Assembly (NCBI GenBank): GCA_003427395.1
Contig: BFEA01000216.1
Span: 679,961-712,487, forward strand
DNA from: Chara braunii
Taxonomy: Eukaryota; Streptophyta; Charophyceae; Charales; Characeae
Direction: 5' to 3'
DNA: 32,527 nucleotides
Both the position numbers and the translations under genes were made by a program. Under the pieces are notes generated by a model that ran no database searches, was not told the origin of the DNA, and saw only the letters and a program-made list of their open reading frames with translations. The stretch's first letter is position 1; each line of letters starts with the position of its first letter. This document shows positions 1-9,763 of the stretch, in pieces.

Positions 1-652
1 CACAATCTCGTTCCCCAACTCACAGATGCCACATGCACCCAAGGACCACCATGCGCCCCATCCAGCATACAGCAGCGCAGCTCGGCTATGGCTGCTTGCT
101 CCTTCCAGCTCGCTCGTGAGCGCGTGAGCGCTGGCCAGTGTTAGCGCAACAGCGCTTGCGCAACATGCAGCCAGTTCCCGAATGTCCAATCCGTGGGCAG
201 GCCCTTTCCTAAATGGAAGTGGCCTGCCTGTCTTGCGTGCAGCCTGGCTGCGTTGGGTCCCTGCTCAGAAGCTTCTGATAGGCCCAGGGAGGCCGAGCCT
301 CAATCCAAACGAATCAGGCCCAGGGCCACCAACAGTTACCCGTGCCCAACTGCCCCCTGCCTGAGTTGGGTCCATGCTGCGTATCTCGCCCAGGGCCTGA
401 CTTAGATACATTTGATAAAGGAGGCCAGGGCCTGGGCGCCTTCAACCAACTGGCGTTGCGCAACTGCAAGAATTTTACCCTAGTTGCGAAGTAGTCCAAA
501 ATAGCCCTCTTGTCGTCTGTCGAGCCTGCCTTCACTTCGGGCGGCCGACCTGTTGCAAATAGGGGCCCGGTAGGGATTATTGAGGCCTTGTGCCTCACAT
601 TTTTTTCTTTCTCTCAAATTTTTTGCGAAGTTCGAACTTTTCTTTTTGATTA
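1..652. other. Unassigned stretch upstream of gag C
   Basis: No gene, tRNA or clear LTR boundary is visible. The stretch is GC-rich and repeats short words such as GCGCAAC and CAGGCCC or GGCCCAGG several times. It lies where a 5' leader or 5' LTR of element C would be expected. It does not match the 3' LTR of element B by eye, and I found no primer-binding site of the TGGTATCAGAGC type. The short ORFs here start and stop without recognisable protein content. Confidence 0.4.
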
Positions 653-1549
653 GTGGGTCCTTATTTGGGCGATTCAGGAGATCTTCTGCGATTCGACGAA
701 GACGGACCTGATTCCGTGGTTCTGCAAGTTCGAGCTCAAGTTGCAGCTACATCACATCAGCGAGGACATGAAACACACGTACTTATACTCCCGGTCGGGG
801 GCGCGTGCCAAGCATGGTTGGACAATCTCTTGTCCAAGTACGGGGTGGTAGTTGCCGACTTATACACCAAGATCAGCTGGGATGATCTAAAGGCGACGTG
901 GCATAAGCTGTTCCAAGTAGAGCCGTCGGAGATCAGGGCAATGGACAAATTGATGACCTTCGAACAAGATATGCTGCCGAGTGTTGACTCGATTGCCGAG
1001 TACCAACGATTGACATCCGTCCCAGACATTCAGATGGGCTTCAAGGCCGTCAAACACTACTTCATCTCGAGGTCGTGTCCGGCATTGGGCAACGCCTTGA
1101 CTCACATCGAGGAGACCCTGACAACAATGGCGGAGCTCTTCAAGAAGGCTGCGCAGATCATTGTCACGAACAAGGAGGCTAAAAACCTCAACCGTTCGTC
1201 TGCTGCAGGCCCGAGCAGAGATCAGCATCGGTCGAAAGTGGCCGTGGCCGCAGCGCCAACGCCAACCGACCAATCTAGTGAGGCCGTGTCTGCTAGTGAA
1301 GGGGACAGACTCGCAGCCGCCCGGGATGGTGGCCGCCCCGACAAAGGCCGAGGACTCGGCAAGACGAAGACAAACATCGCATCTATTCCCGGGCCCGGCG
1401 CAGTAGCTCCAGCCCAGTGGTCCCACTACGGTCTCTCCGAACGTGCGTACAAGCTACGCATGAGATTCCGCTATTGTCTGTGGTGTAACAGCAATCTCCA
1501 CGACACAGTGGGCTGCCCAAATCGAAAAACTGAGCACCGCCGGGAGTGA
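653..1549 (+). pseudogene. gag: Ty3/gypsy gag remnant (element C)
   Basis: A 298-codon open frame encoding a gypsy-type Gag: a helical capsid-like region (roughly residues 55-190), a low-complexity Ala/Pro/Arg/Lys-rich linker, and a CCHC zinc knuckle near residues 275-290 (C-x2-C-x4-H-x4-C, beginning CLWC). The knuckle would bind the element RNA in the particle. The frame has no ATG and opens on GTG. Its first 45 or so codons look wrong: between about 690 and 800 the frame one base later reads more like Gag (contains WFCKFELKLQLHH), so a small indel near 795-805 probably broke the gene. The stop is TGA at 1547-1549. The pol remnant follows in another frame. The retroelement call is firm; the family assignment is inference. 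Confidence 0.8.
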
Positions 1550-1868
1550 ATCGACGACACTCTCGGTGCCTTCGGAACCGGTCGCTTCGCGGGTGACCGC
1601 CCTTCGTTTTGAGGCACATGCGGAAGTCGATAGTCCTCCTCTTCTATATTCTTATGAGGACTATGCTGCCCGGCTCGTTCCTACACTGGGTACTCATGCT
1701 CAAGGACAAGACGTGTGTGCGGTATCTTCTCCGTCCTGCAGCGACGACTTATCGTCTTCAAGCGGTTCTTCACGGGATTCGGCGTGCGAGTTCAACATAA
1801 AGGTCTTGGACCCGCTCACGTCAGAGGATTTCACATGGCTTCCTCTCCCGACCACGGTGTCGGTGTGA
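1550..1868 (+). pseudogene. pol: Start of pol, upstream of protease (element C)
   Basis: Directly after the gag stop, the frame +1 relative to gag is open from within the gag tail (at least from about 1527) to TGA at 1866-1868. It encodes a Ser/Pro/acidic-rich stretch of about 105 residues, with no ATG, no protease motif and no reverse transcriptase. Its position and composition fit the variable linker that precedes the aspartic protease in gypsy pol. The element breaks off here: protease and everything downstream are missing. A perfect 8-bp-arm inverted repeat (1869-1886) sits on the break. The assignment to pol rests on context, not on a conserved domain. Confidence 0.5.
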
Positions 1869-3129
1869 ATACCCTTACAAGGGTATCCGCCCTAGTTTTT
1901 GCAAATGACAGAAAATAAGTTTGATTTCAAGTTTAAATATACCACGCGAGGCGCGACGAAGTTTGTGATTTACGTTGATTGAATGGTTGACTAGGGCAGA
2001 GAGTGTGTGGGCGCGCAGATTGAAGGCGCGCGTGATCTTTGTTACTTTTGATGATTGTGAAAACCGGCGTGATTGCCAACCAGATTTTATTATCTGATTA
2101 AACTAGGATTAAAAAGATGTTGTTTCTTGATTAGTGCGCTTGTATATGGCTCGTGCGTACGACAGAGGACGGCATCGACAACAACGTAATCTTTGTAAAC
2201 GTTTCGGTAGACCTGCACGCCGCGCAGTATTAGTCTATTTAGGTGTCCGTCAAAGCTAGACCCAGCCTTGGACCTAGCACTAGTGGTTACAACATCGGAC
2301 TTTCATCAGAGAGATTCAGGGATCGAGGGATTGAGGGGTCGGCGGAGCTATCCGCCTTTGTTTTGCTGTTGGCAACGTCAGGACGGTGCTAGCGTTTATT
2401 TCCTCCTAGTTCGACATGTTCTGACGATTAAAAAAGTATCTAAATATGTTCATTATTTATCGTCCTATTATTATTATTTGTCTTTGCTCCGGCATCCCGT
2501 TGACTTGGACGCGATGCCCGATTTAGCGGTCGTCAGGGAAGTCGAAGGCCTTGAGTACGCGCCTCTTTCGATGAGCCCGTTCGCATTTCTTGCGTGCTTG
2601 GGATGTTGGTGAAATTCCCCGATCTGGTCCGTTTGAATTCCTTTCCGTTCGAGGTGCCGATGAGAATTCCTCTACCCGGCCTGTCTTGGAATGTGAAACC
2701 AAGGAGTTCAACGAGCATGTGAGTCGGTGGGTGAGTTGGCGTATGAAGACCACAGAAACCTCAGTGGTGAGGATCCACTACGGGTGTGCAGCCCACCAGC
2801 CGCAAGCCTGGCGAGAGGGAAAAGATTGTGAGCAGGCCCACTGGGGCCCGACACGCGGGACTGCTCCTAGGCCTAAGTGGCCCAAGGCACTGTCGGAAGC
2901 CCGGAGCAATGCTGGCTGCTGTGACGGACCCATAGAGCCCGTACCACCTAGACCGACATCAAGATCACCCGACCTAGGCTCACGCTAAGGAATTAGCGGC
3001 GGGCCCGTATCCATGCTCGCTGGATAGCAGAACAGGTCAGCTTTCGGGGCTGATCGATTTGACAGGTAAGTTGTTACACAGTCCTTAGCCTGTCTTGGCT
3101 TCCTCAACTACCGATCTGCTGTCTGTGAT
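1869..3129. other. Unassigned non-coding stretch
   Basis: No gene recognised. It opens with a perfect inverted repeat (ATACCCTT, AC, AAGGGTAT; 1869-1886). A second short hairpin lies near 2010-2031 (two GCGCGC words 9 bases apart). The section to about 2500 is AT-richer with short T runs, and 2500-3100 is GC-richer. An open frame at 2590-2988 (132 codons, plus strand) has no ATG support and no recognisable domain. No LTR ends or primer sites were seen. Confidence 0.4.
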
Positions 3130-4430
3130 AGTCGGCGCCCATACCGATGCCTGGGCTAGTGCGTAGCATAACGCAGGAGAACATGAACGGGACGGCGAAG
3201 CAGGCTGGAAACAAGGGAGACTGGGCGCTACATAGGGAGGGTTGTACCAAGGCGCAGACATGGGGCATATGCATTTAGAAGAAGTGGGGCAAAGGCAGAA
3301 CTGCACAGGAGCGTGGCGGGAAGAGGAGTAAAAGTTCTCACACAATCCTTGATGAGAACGAGCGAGCCGAGAGTCGCAGTTGGGGTTCTGGAAGCAGGCG
3401 AAGCAGAATCTGATGTTAGTTTTAATAGTAAGCCAGCGAATTGAGAGTTAGAAAAGAAAAGACGTGCGCCACGATATCGGGAAAGAAACAGCAATGGGAT
3501 TCGAGGTCAAAAGATTGCACCCGTTACTCAACAAACCGGGCAGGCGAAAGTGATAATCGAGGGTTCTAAGGCCGGGTGAGTCCGCTGAGGAGGTTAGCTT
3601 TGAGAATGGGTTAGTAAGATGGGAGCTAATAGGGAAAGATAGTGCGCAACGACAGGGGAAGGGGAAATGAACCTGGACAGGCGGAGGCCCAAGGTGCATG
3701 CAGAGAAGGATCGAACTATGGAGGAGAGAATAACGCTTACCTCGCCCGATCTTTGATGGAAACAAGCCGGGAGAAAGGCTAATCTGGACTTCTGAGCCAG
3801 GGCGAACCCGTCGGACAGGTCAAAGTGGTGGGAGAATGACTAGAAAGAGAGTTGGAGGGGGATAGGCTGCACGAAGGTGTAGAACTGATGACTATGGAGG
3901 AGCGGGAGTTGTTTAGCTCACTTGATTCTCAACGAAACCAAGTGAACTAAAGTAGTAAGTGGCGGGTTTGAGGTAAGGCGAGATGAATGGTAGTGTCAGT
4001 TTTAGTAATGAGTTAGTAGAATTAGAGTTAGATAGAAAAATATATGCTTGAAGTGAGGACGATGGCCGCAATGGGAAAAAGAGAAGGGGAGGGTGTGTAG
4101 CTTGGCCAATCGCGAACAAAATCAGGGGCTGAAGAAATCAATCCGGGGGTTTTCGGGGTTGGCGACCCCGGATCTGAAGTCAGATTAGTACAGGGGTTAG
4201 TATAGAAGGAGTTAAACTGCGTGGAGAGGAGACACATAAGTTCGGGTACGGCGGGCTACGAAGCGAGGATTCTCGCTCGTTCTCCAGTGAAAATGGGCGA
4301 GTGATAGATCGGATCCCGGGTTGAAGAGGAAACGAATCTAATAGACGCGATGGATTCTACGTGTGGGCCGTGAAATCGGAGGGGTAAGAGATGAGTACTG
4401 CGGGGAGGGGATGACTCGGTTGATGCATAA
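3130..4430. repeat. Highly degenerate tandem repeat, unit about 180-230 bp
   Basis: A recurring block can be followed by eye: a G/A-rich segment with a GTTAG or GTCAG-TTT word at about 3412, 3590, 3816, 3994 and 4177, preceded 40-60 bases upstream by a GAAAC or GAGAAC-type word and followed by AGTTAG/GAAAAG. Spacings are about 178, 226, 178 and 183 bases. In one minus-strand reading the blocks give similar short peptides around an LKLTSD-like core in several units. The copies are so diverged that the array is old or decayed. The edges are approximate, and unit identity needs a dot plot. Confidence 0.4.
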
Positions 4431-6318
4431 GGAATAGCGGATGTATCTAGCCACGTCTTAGTACAAGGTTCATTTTCAATCTAGTCCACCCAACTCGTCT
4501 GGCTTTCATCATAGACTAGTTGAAGGATTCCAGGCTTACGGTTGGAAGGATTGCTGCTCGTTCCTGAGAGGAGCAGCGGGGGTGAGGCCAGCCGTAAGGA
4601 TGTGGAGTCTAGCTGGAACACTGCTCATGTTCCAAGCATCCATTGTATTGGTTGAGCCTTTACGGCTTCTGCAGCAGCAAGGGGCATTGTTGAGACTGTG
4701 GTTGTTGCGTTCCGACAACTGACAGTGTGCAAGTGACTTGCCACCACATACCATCTATTGTTGCCTTATTGTTGCGACCAGAGGCTATGTGCTCGCCAGC
4801 TGATACGGTGTTCATTCTGCTGCTAAGGTAGTCGAAGACAAGGTACAGGGTTGCAAGACCTCCCACAGTCAACGTACTTGGGTTCACGGGCTCGACAAAG
4901 TGGCTGAGTCTCTTTGGAGGGGGGGATTGTCGCGAGTTGGAGGGTCGTCTGGGAGGAGTTGTTCCGTTGGTTGGGCCATCTTTGTGGCGTTTGACTGCGG
5001 TTCAATTGCTGTTGCTGTTATTTTGGCTGCCATTGCGGGGCCCTCTGGCGGTAGAAGATAACAAAGCCCTCTCCCGCTGTCGAGCGCATCGGCCCCCGCT
5101 CGCGCGGGGGCCCTCCCGGCCGCGTCACGCAAGAGAAACTTAGGCTTTCAACTTTTTTGAGACAACTCGGGGACGACACAATAACCCCTGTCGACCCTTC
5201 GCCGCTCCGGCCAAGTGCGCCAGCTGTACATCCCGCGGTCCCCTACGACATGATAGGTTCTCGCAGGGCACAACTTACCTTCCCTAAGGGGCTGTCACCA
5301 CCCTTAGGGGTGTATCCCCGCCGAGCTACTGACCCACATGCGAAGGCTTTTATAATGCAATTGCAGAGGTAGGCCGACTGAGGGCGTTTGCTCGTTCGCT
5401 GTAGCATAGGTACACATGGTTAAACACCAAAGTGGACCCGAACGTCGCCCGTTCCTGGGGCGCTGATCTCCCAGGAATCGGAACGCACACCGGTCGACTA
5501 GGAAGTGATATTCCAAGCGTAAGGAAAACTTCTAGCGATCCTAGTCCCTTCTTCCAAAGACAATCAAAAGTTACTCAAACAAACCCTTTCAAAAGAAGAC
5601 TCATGTCAACGCTAGTTGACTTATCTTCTGAAATCAACCTATATGTAATACAATAATGCACACAACAAAGGTTGACTTGGCTTCAAACAACACTTATCGA
5701 TAAAAGATCAAAGCATGGTCTATACGTAATGTGACGCTTAGATGACGTCTGACTAAAATATCTCCACTCTACCTGCCAGTCGGCTGGACTGTCACGACTT
5801 TTTCGACTTGATGAGATGCATTGCCAAGTTCTTTCATTCCGCCCCATACTGCCAGTGACTGCTAGAAAAGAAGCACAGACAAATCCCAATTCCCAAGTAG
5901 AGCTAGGATGTCATTGCTTTAGTGATGACTTCACTACTTTTCTAACTTTGGTGTGAATGCCATCTGCAAGTAATCTGGCCACTACTACGTAAGTCAGCGA
6001 CTGTCTTGAATAATCAAACACTTGATGCCCCATTAAGGTCAAGTATCCACTTTCACATTTTGTTGGTTGCTTTATCCTTCTGGGCAATAATTACTCTTTC
6101 TGTTCCACGAATGATGAAGTATCCGACTTCGACACAAAGACATTCAAAGCAATGCTCTAGCCACATCTTCCTGTCAACTGGCCTGATTGCCTTAGGCTTG
6201 CACTTTCTTAAGATTCAAACCTATCCGCGAAGGTAGTGCCTACTCGCACTCCATCTGTAGCTAGTGAAAACACGAACTGGGTTTCTTGTGGCGCCAATTC
6301 CCCATTCGTATGTGGATC
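4431..6318. other. Unassigned stretch
   Basis: No gene, RNA or mobile-element domain was recognised. A perfect GC hairpin occurs at 5091-5112 (arms GGCCCCCGC and GCGGGGGCC, loop TCGC). Two CCCTAAGGGG/CCTTAGGGG words face each other near 5283-5312. The part from 5500 to 6300 is AT-richer and has only short open frames. I see no LTR boundaries. Confidence 0.4.
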
Positions 6319-6687
6319 CTAAGACGTCCACGAGAAGGGTAAACTATGACAGTTTTCCTTAACGCGAGCCGCCAAGAACTTGAGGTCCTTTCGTGAGTAG
6401 GCGCATGTCCTTCCCCGAGGAGGTGGTTTGGGATACCCCTCGTCCTCGCCCGAGCGAACCTCGAATCTCAGAAGTCGGTCTGGCTCCACCACAACAACAT
6501 GATACCCCCCCGCATAAGCGGTCCACTCCAAGTCGATAGCAGGGCCGGCCCCTAAGGCAACGAACCCCCGCCTCAGATGCCTCCTAGGAAAGGGAAAGAC
6601 ATCTACCACGGCAAGCAAAAATGGTTCCTTGCCGCCTGACGTCAAGGGTAACTTAGACGAAAAAAGGAGATCAGAAGAGAAAATCAT
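6319..6687 (-). CDS. Hypothetical protein, 122 codons (weak)
   Basis: A minus-strand ORF with an ATG start (6685-6687) and a mixed, non-repetitive composition, unlike the low-complexity frames around it. It has a central hydrophobic and aromatic run (near residues 45-75, containing DLEWTAYAGGYHVVVV) and an acidic then proline-rich part (GEDEGYPKPPPRG). I recognise no family. There is no signal peptide or clear membrane helix, and no splice-site pattern I can argue for. It could be one exon, a decayed retroelement piece or a chance ORF. It stands alone between unassigned DNA and a (CT)n tract. Confidence 0.2.
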   Translation of the reverse strand: MIFSSDLLFSSKLPLTSGGKEPFLLAVVDVFPFPRRHLRRGFVALGAGPAIDLEWTAYAGGYHVVVVEPDRLLRFEVRSGEDEGYPKPPPRGRTCAYSRKDLKFLAARVKENCHSLPFSWTS

Positions 6688-7095
6688 TCACACAGACGGA
6701 CATAGACAAAGAGGGTCATTCGGGAAAGAATGGGTAACCTCGAGAAAAATCTATGTCCAATTGAGTTTCTCCTTCTTTGTGTACTTTTATTTTCGCGTCG
6801 TCAACTGAATTCTCTTCCTTTCCACAAACATCCAAACGAGAGATAGAAGGCAACCACCCTGTTCCCCATTTCCATTGACATGATTAACCTTGCCTTCTCA
6901 ACCACCCTTCTACCTACCTGCACATCAGGACAAACAAACAAATTCAAAAAGAAAACCATGCAAACCCACTCTCAAGTCAGACTCCCATTCACACGTGCAT
7001 GCACACATTTCCTCTACCTTTTCAATGAACATTCAAAGAACAGGATCAAGCAAGTGTGGGTTCCCGTTCGAAACGAACGGGCACTCTCTGATGGG

Positions 7096-7100
<5 letters not shown>
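6688..7100. other. Unassigned AT-rich stretch
   Basis: No gene seen. It is CA- and A-rich on the plus strand, leads into the (CT)n tract, and its open frames run straight into the microsatellite. Confidence 0.4.

Positions 7101-7170
<70 letters not shown>
7101..7170. repeat. (CT)n microsatellite
   Basis: About 70 bases of uninterrupted alternating C and T. All three open frames across it are Leu/Ser or Arg/Glu artefacts. Confidence 0.97.
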
Positions 7171-7172
<2 letters not shown>

Positions 7173-7343
7173 AGTCGTAACCGTTCGCGTGCAGAGGGGC
7201 CCTCGTAACTCAAGTAAAAGGTCCCACACCCGCGCCCGAACGTAGCCGCCCATGGGCGGCAAGTTCATTCGACTCGCTCATCCAAGGATGAGAAGTCGAA
7301 GTTCAGCCTCCTGATAAGTCGGTGTGAGTCCGACGAAATAGCT
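7171..7343. other. Short spacer with two perfect palindromes, left flank of element A
   Basis: Contains GCCGCCCATGGGCGGC (7245-7260, no loop) and CTCATCC, AA, GGATGAG (7277-7292). They lie about 50-100 bases left of the element A 5' LTR. No gene. Confidence 0.6.
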
Positions 7344-8658
7344 TGTCACATCGGGCCTCCTTCCTTTTTTTTTTCTCTTTTTTTTTTTTCTTTGTATTTG
7401 CCGCTGGAATGAATGCCTTGCTGAAATTCTCGCATTCTGCTGTGATTTCCATGTCTGTGCGTGTGCGTGCCTGCTGGTTTGCATGCCTGTCTCAGTGCTT
7501 GTTGGTTGAGTGTGTGTATGACCCACAAGGGTACTTGTTGGTTGAAGGGCCCCGCAGGGCCGGTACTTACCTGTGGCCGTGACTTTGAGGGTTGCAGGGG
7601 GGAAAACACTCAAGTAGCGGGGGTAGGCCCGCAACACTTAGAACAACGGGGAAAAACACTCAAGTAGCAGGTAGGCCGGTACCACTCAAGTAGTGGTAGG
7701 GGTGTCGGGTACCAGTCCAAGTAGCCTGGGTCTAGGGCATGTACGGAGGATAGCAGAACCTGCAATGATGTTTCCCTCCAAAAGGGAGGAGGTACCAGTT
7801 GCTGGGAGGCCGCTCGGCTTAGGAAGTCACCGCCCATGAGGTCGGTAGGCCGCTATATCTCCAGGAAGAGCAAAGAGCTCTTCCTCATTTACAGTGTGCA
7901 AGGATTGGCGACATGCTGCTGGAGCGCAGCGCTGGATTGGTGCAGCGCTGCTTGGAGGTGAAGGGCCGCTGGAGCTCAGCCTGGCTATGGCGAGCACTCC
8001 AGCTTGAGGAGGTGGAAGAAGGAGGCATAGTAGGAGAGTGGCGGGGCAATTACCTGGCTATGGTAGGCACCATCTTCATCACCTTGTTGGGCGCTGCATC
8101 TGGAAGGCCCCAGTTGGGGTAGTGCGGCACCAGGGAAGCTCGCGGCAGAGTCAGGCATAGCGGACCAAGTCAGCAGCGGCATAGCTGCTTTGGGTTGTCC
8201 TTTGGACATCAGCGCAGCACCATAGCTGCTTTGAGTGGTCCTTTGGACATTAGGGCAAGGCCCTCATCAATCCGCCATAGCCTATGCATGAGAGAGGAGG
8301 CTGAAGGAGGGAAGCCATAGCTATGGTGGACTGGTTGTTGTTGTCGTTGTTGAGTTGAGTCAGCAGTAAGAGGGAACTTCGGATACTGATTTTGGTTCAT
8401 CCATTCATTGTTATTATTATAATTGAGAGAAGAATAAGATTGGTGAAGAGGAGGAGGAGGAGGAAGGTGGAGAGAGAAGAGGGAGTTGTCATTGGTCTTG
8501 CTAGTGTACTTCTTCTTCTTCTTCTTCTTCTTCGTCTTCTTCTTCTTTACCTCTCCTCTGGTCTGTATCTCTTTGCAAGTGCTTTCATTTCTTTCACAAT
8601 TGGGTGGCATTGTCTTTCATTGTGAATTTGCACTTGGGAAATGACCAGGATCGTAACA
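7344..8658 (+). repeat. 5' LTR of element A
   Basis: Positions 7396-8658 align with 15531-16864. The end TCGTAACA matches the 3' LTR end TTGTAACA. The first 52 bases (7344-7395, opening TGTCACATCGGG and then T-rich) do not match the first 49 of the 3' LTR (opening TGTAATGACCCG), so the left boundary is uncertain. Relative to the 3' LTR, this copy lacks about 72 bases near 7715. Inside are repeats of an ACTCAAGTAG word (7605-7730), a direct repeat of about 45 bases around TCCTTTGGACAT (8170-8255), a weak TATA-like CTATATCT near 7852, and GGA and TTC runs (8449-8556). Short open frames here are not genes. Confidence 0.85.
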
Positions 8659-8660
8659 AT

Positions 8661-8672
8661 TGGTATCGGAGC
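8661..8672 (+). other. Primer-binding site (initiator tRNA-Met type)
   Basis: TGGTATCGGAGC lies two bases after the LTR end. It differs at one position from TGGTATCAGAGC, the complement of the plant initiator tRNA-Met 3' end that primes minus-strand synthesis in many plant retrotransposons. Confidence 0.9.
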
Positions 8673-9763
8673 GGACTTACTTGCTGGCGAGAGGTGTTAG
8701 TCACCCTAAACCTAATTCCGAATTAGGTCAGGGCTAACCTAACTTCGGATTAGGGTTGGAAGTTAGGGTTAATTGGGGCAGTGAGGTATGTGGATACTGC
8801 CCCACCTGGTTAGGTCATGTAGGGTCGACATTTGACCTGACCAGGTTGACTGAGTGAATGGATGGGGTGGCGAGACACAAAGGAGGCTGATTGGAGTAAG
8901 CAAGAGCGAGTAGAGAGTGAGAGGTACTCGCACCTGGAGGCCAGGCCTCATAGGTAAGTGCCGTGTGACCTGGGTATGCCCGTGGGAGGTTGCTTGGTAC
9001 TTCATGGCCTGTTGGGGGTGTGTTGGGCTCTCTTCCTCTTCTCTGCGGTCCTGGTTGTGTGTGTGCGCATGTGGATTGCTTTCTCACCTGATGGATGGAT
9101 GGATGATGTATCTATTTTAAATGACATATCTTTCTATGGTGCATTGTCTTTTCATTTCCGAACGGCTGTAGGGGTAAGTCCTTGCTGAAAGTTGTCTTTT
9201 CCTTTTCAGTACGGTTGAGGCAGTTTGGGACCAGTTTGGTATCCCTGTCACGTTGGTCCTGGTCCATGACCTACTTGGGACCCCTCGGGACCCAGTGGGA
9301 CCAGGCCCAACGGGACAGGACCTTTTGGGCCCAAAATTGTTGCCGCCTATGCATCTCTTTGCTGCGCTGAACTTGGGGGACATACGGCTAGCAAGGGCAT
9401 TCCTTTCAAGGGGATCTTGATTGGTCTTACTGCCTGTTATCACATACTGCCCCGCGTCTGACTCGACGACCGTCTGCACCCCTCGAAATCTCCATTGCTG
9501 CAGTTAGTTTTCTTCGGCTGACTTATTGTGATGCATGTCCCTTGTCAGGTTAGACAAGAGGGGATCTCCAGTTGATCTGATCGGGCCCGTTCTATAAGTC
9601 AGTCCTCTCTTCCGTTTTATTTTTTTTTATTTATTTATTTACTGATTTATTCTTTTTTCACTGCGTGCCATTCTCTGAGTCCAAATGAATTGCCGCTCCG
9701 GCTAGGAGTTCTACCTTCTTCTCTGTGTGAACTTTCTGATTGTTTCTTTCATCTGAACTATCT
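8673..9763 (+). other. Untranslated leader of element A
   Basis: About 1.1 kb between primer site and gag, without a credible ORF. A perfect hairpin lies near its start (CCTAATTC, C, GAATTAGG; 8711-8727). From about 9228 to 9325 the word GGGACC or its complement GGTCC recurs many times in both senses, so this part can fold strongly. Gag RNA packaging or dimer signals usually sit in such leaders; that role is inference. Confidence 0.6.

Noticed and set aside
887-1426. Minus-strand 179-codon ORF opposite gag C
   Set aside because: Shadow of the gag frame; Arg/Cys-rich with no recognisable domain.
6880-7268. ORFs with Leu-Ser or Arg-Glu runs
   Set aside because: They exist only because the (CT)n tract has no stop in any frame.
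7278-8610. Several ORFs within the element A LTR, repeated at 15410-16831
   Set aside because: Present in both LTRs without conserved domains; short repeats and TTC/GGA runs keep frames open.
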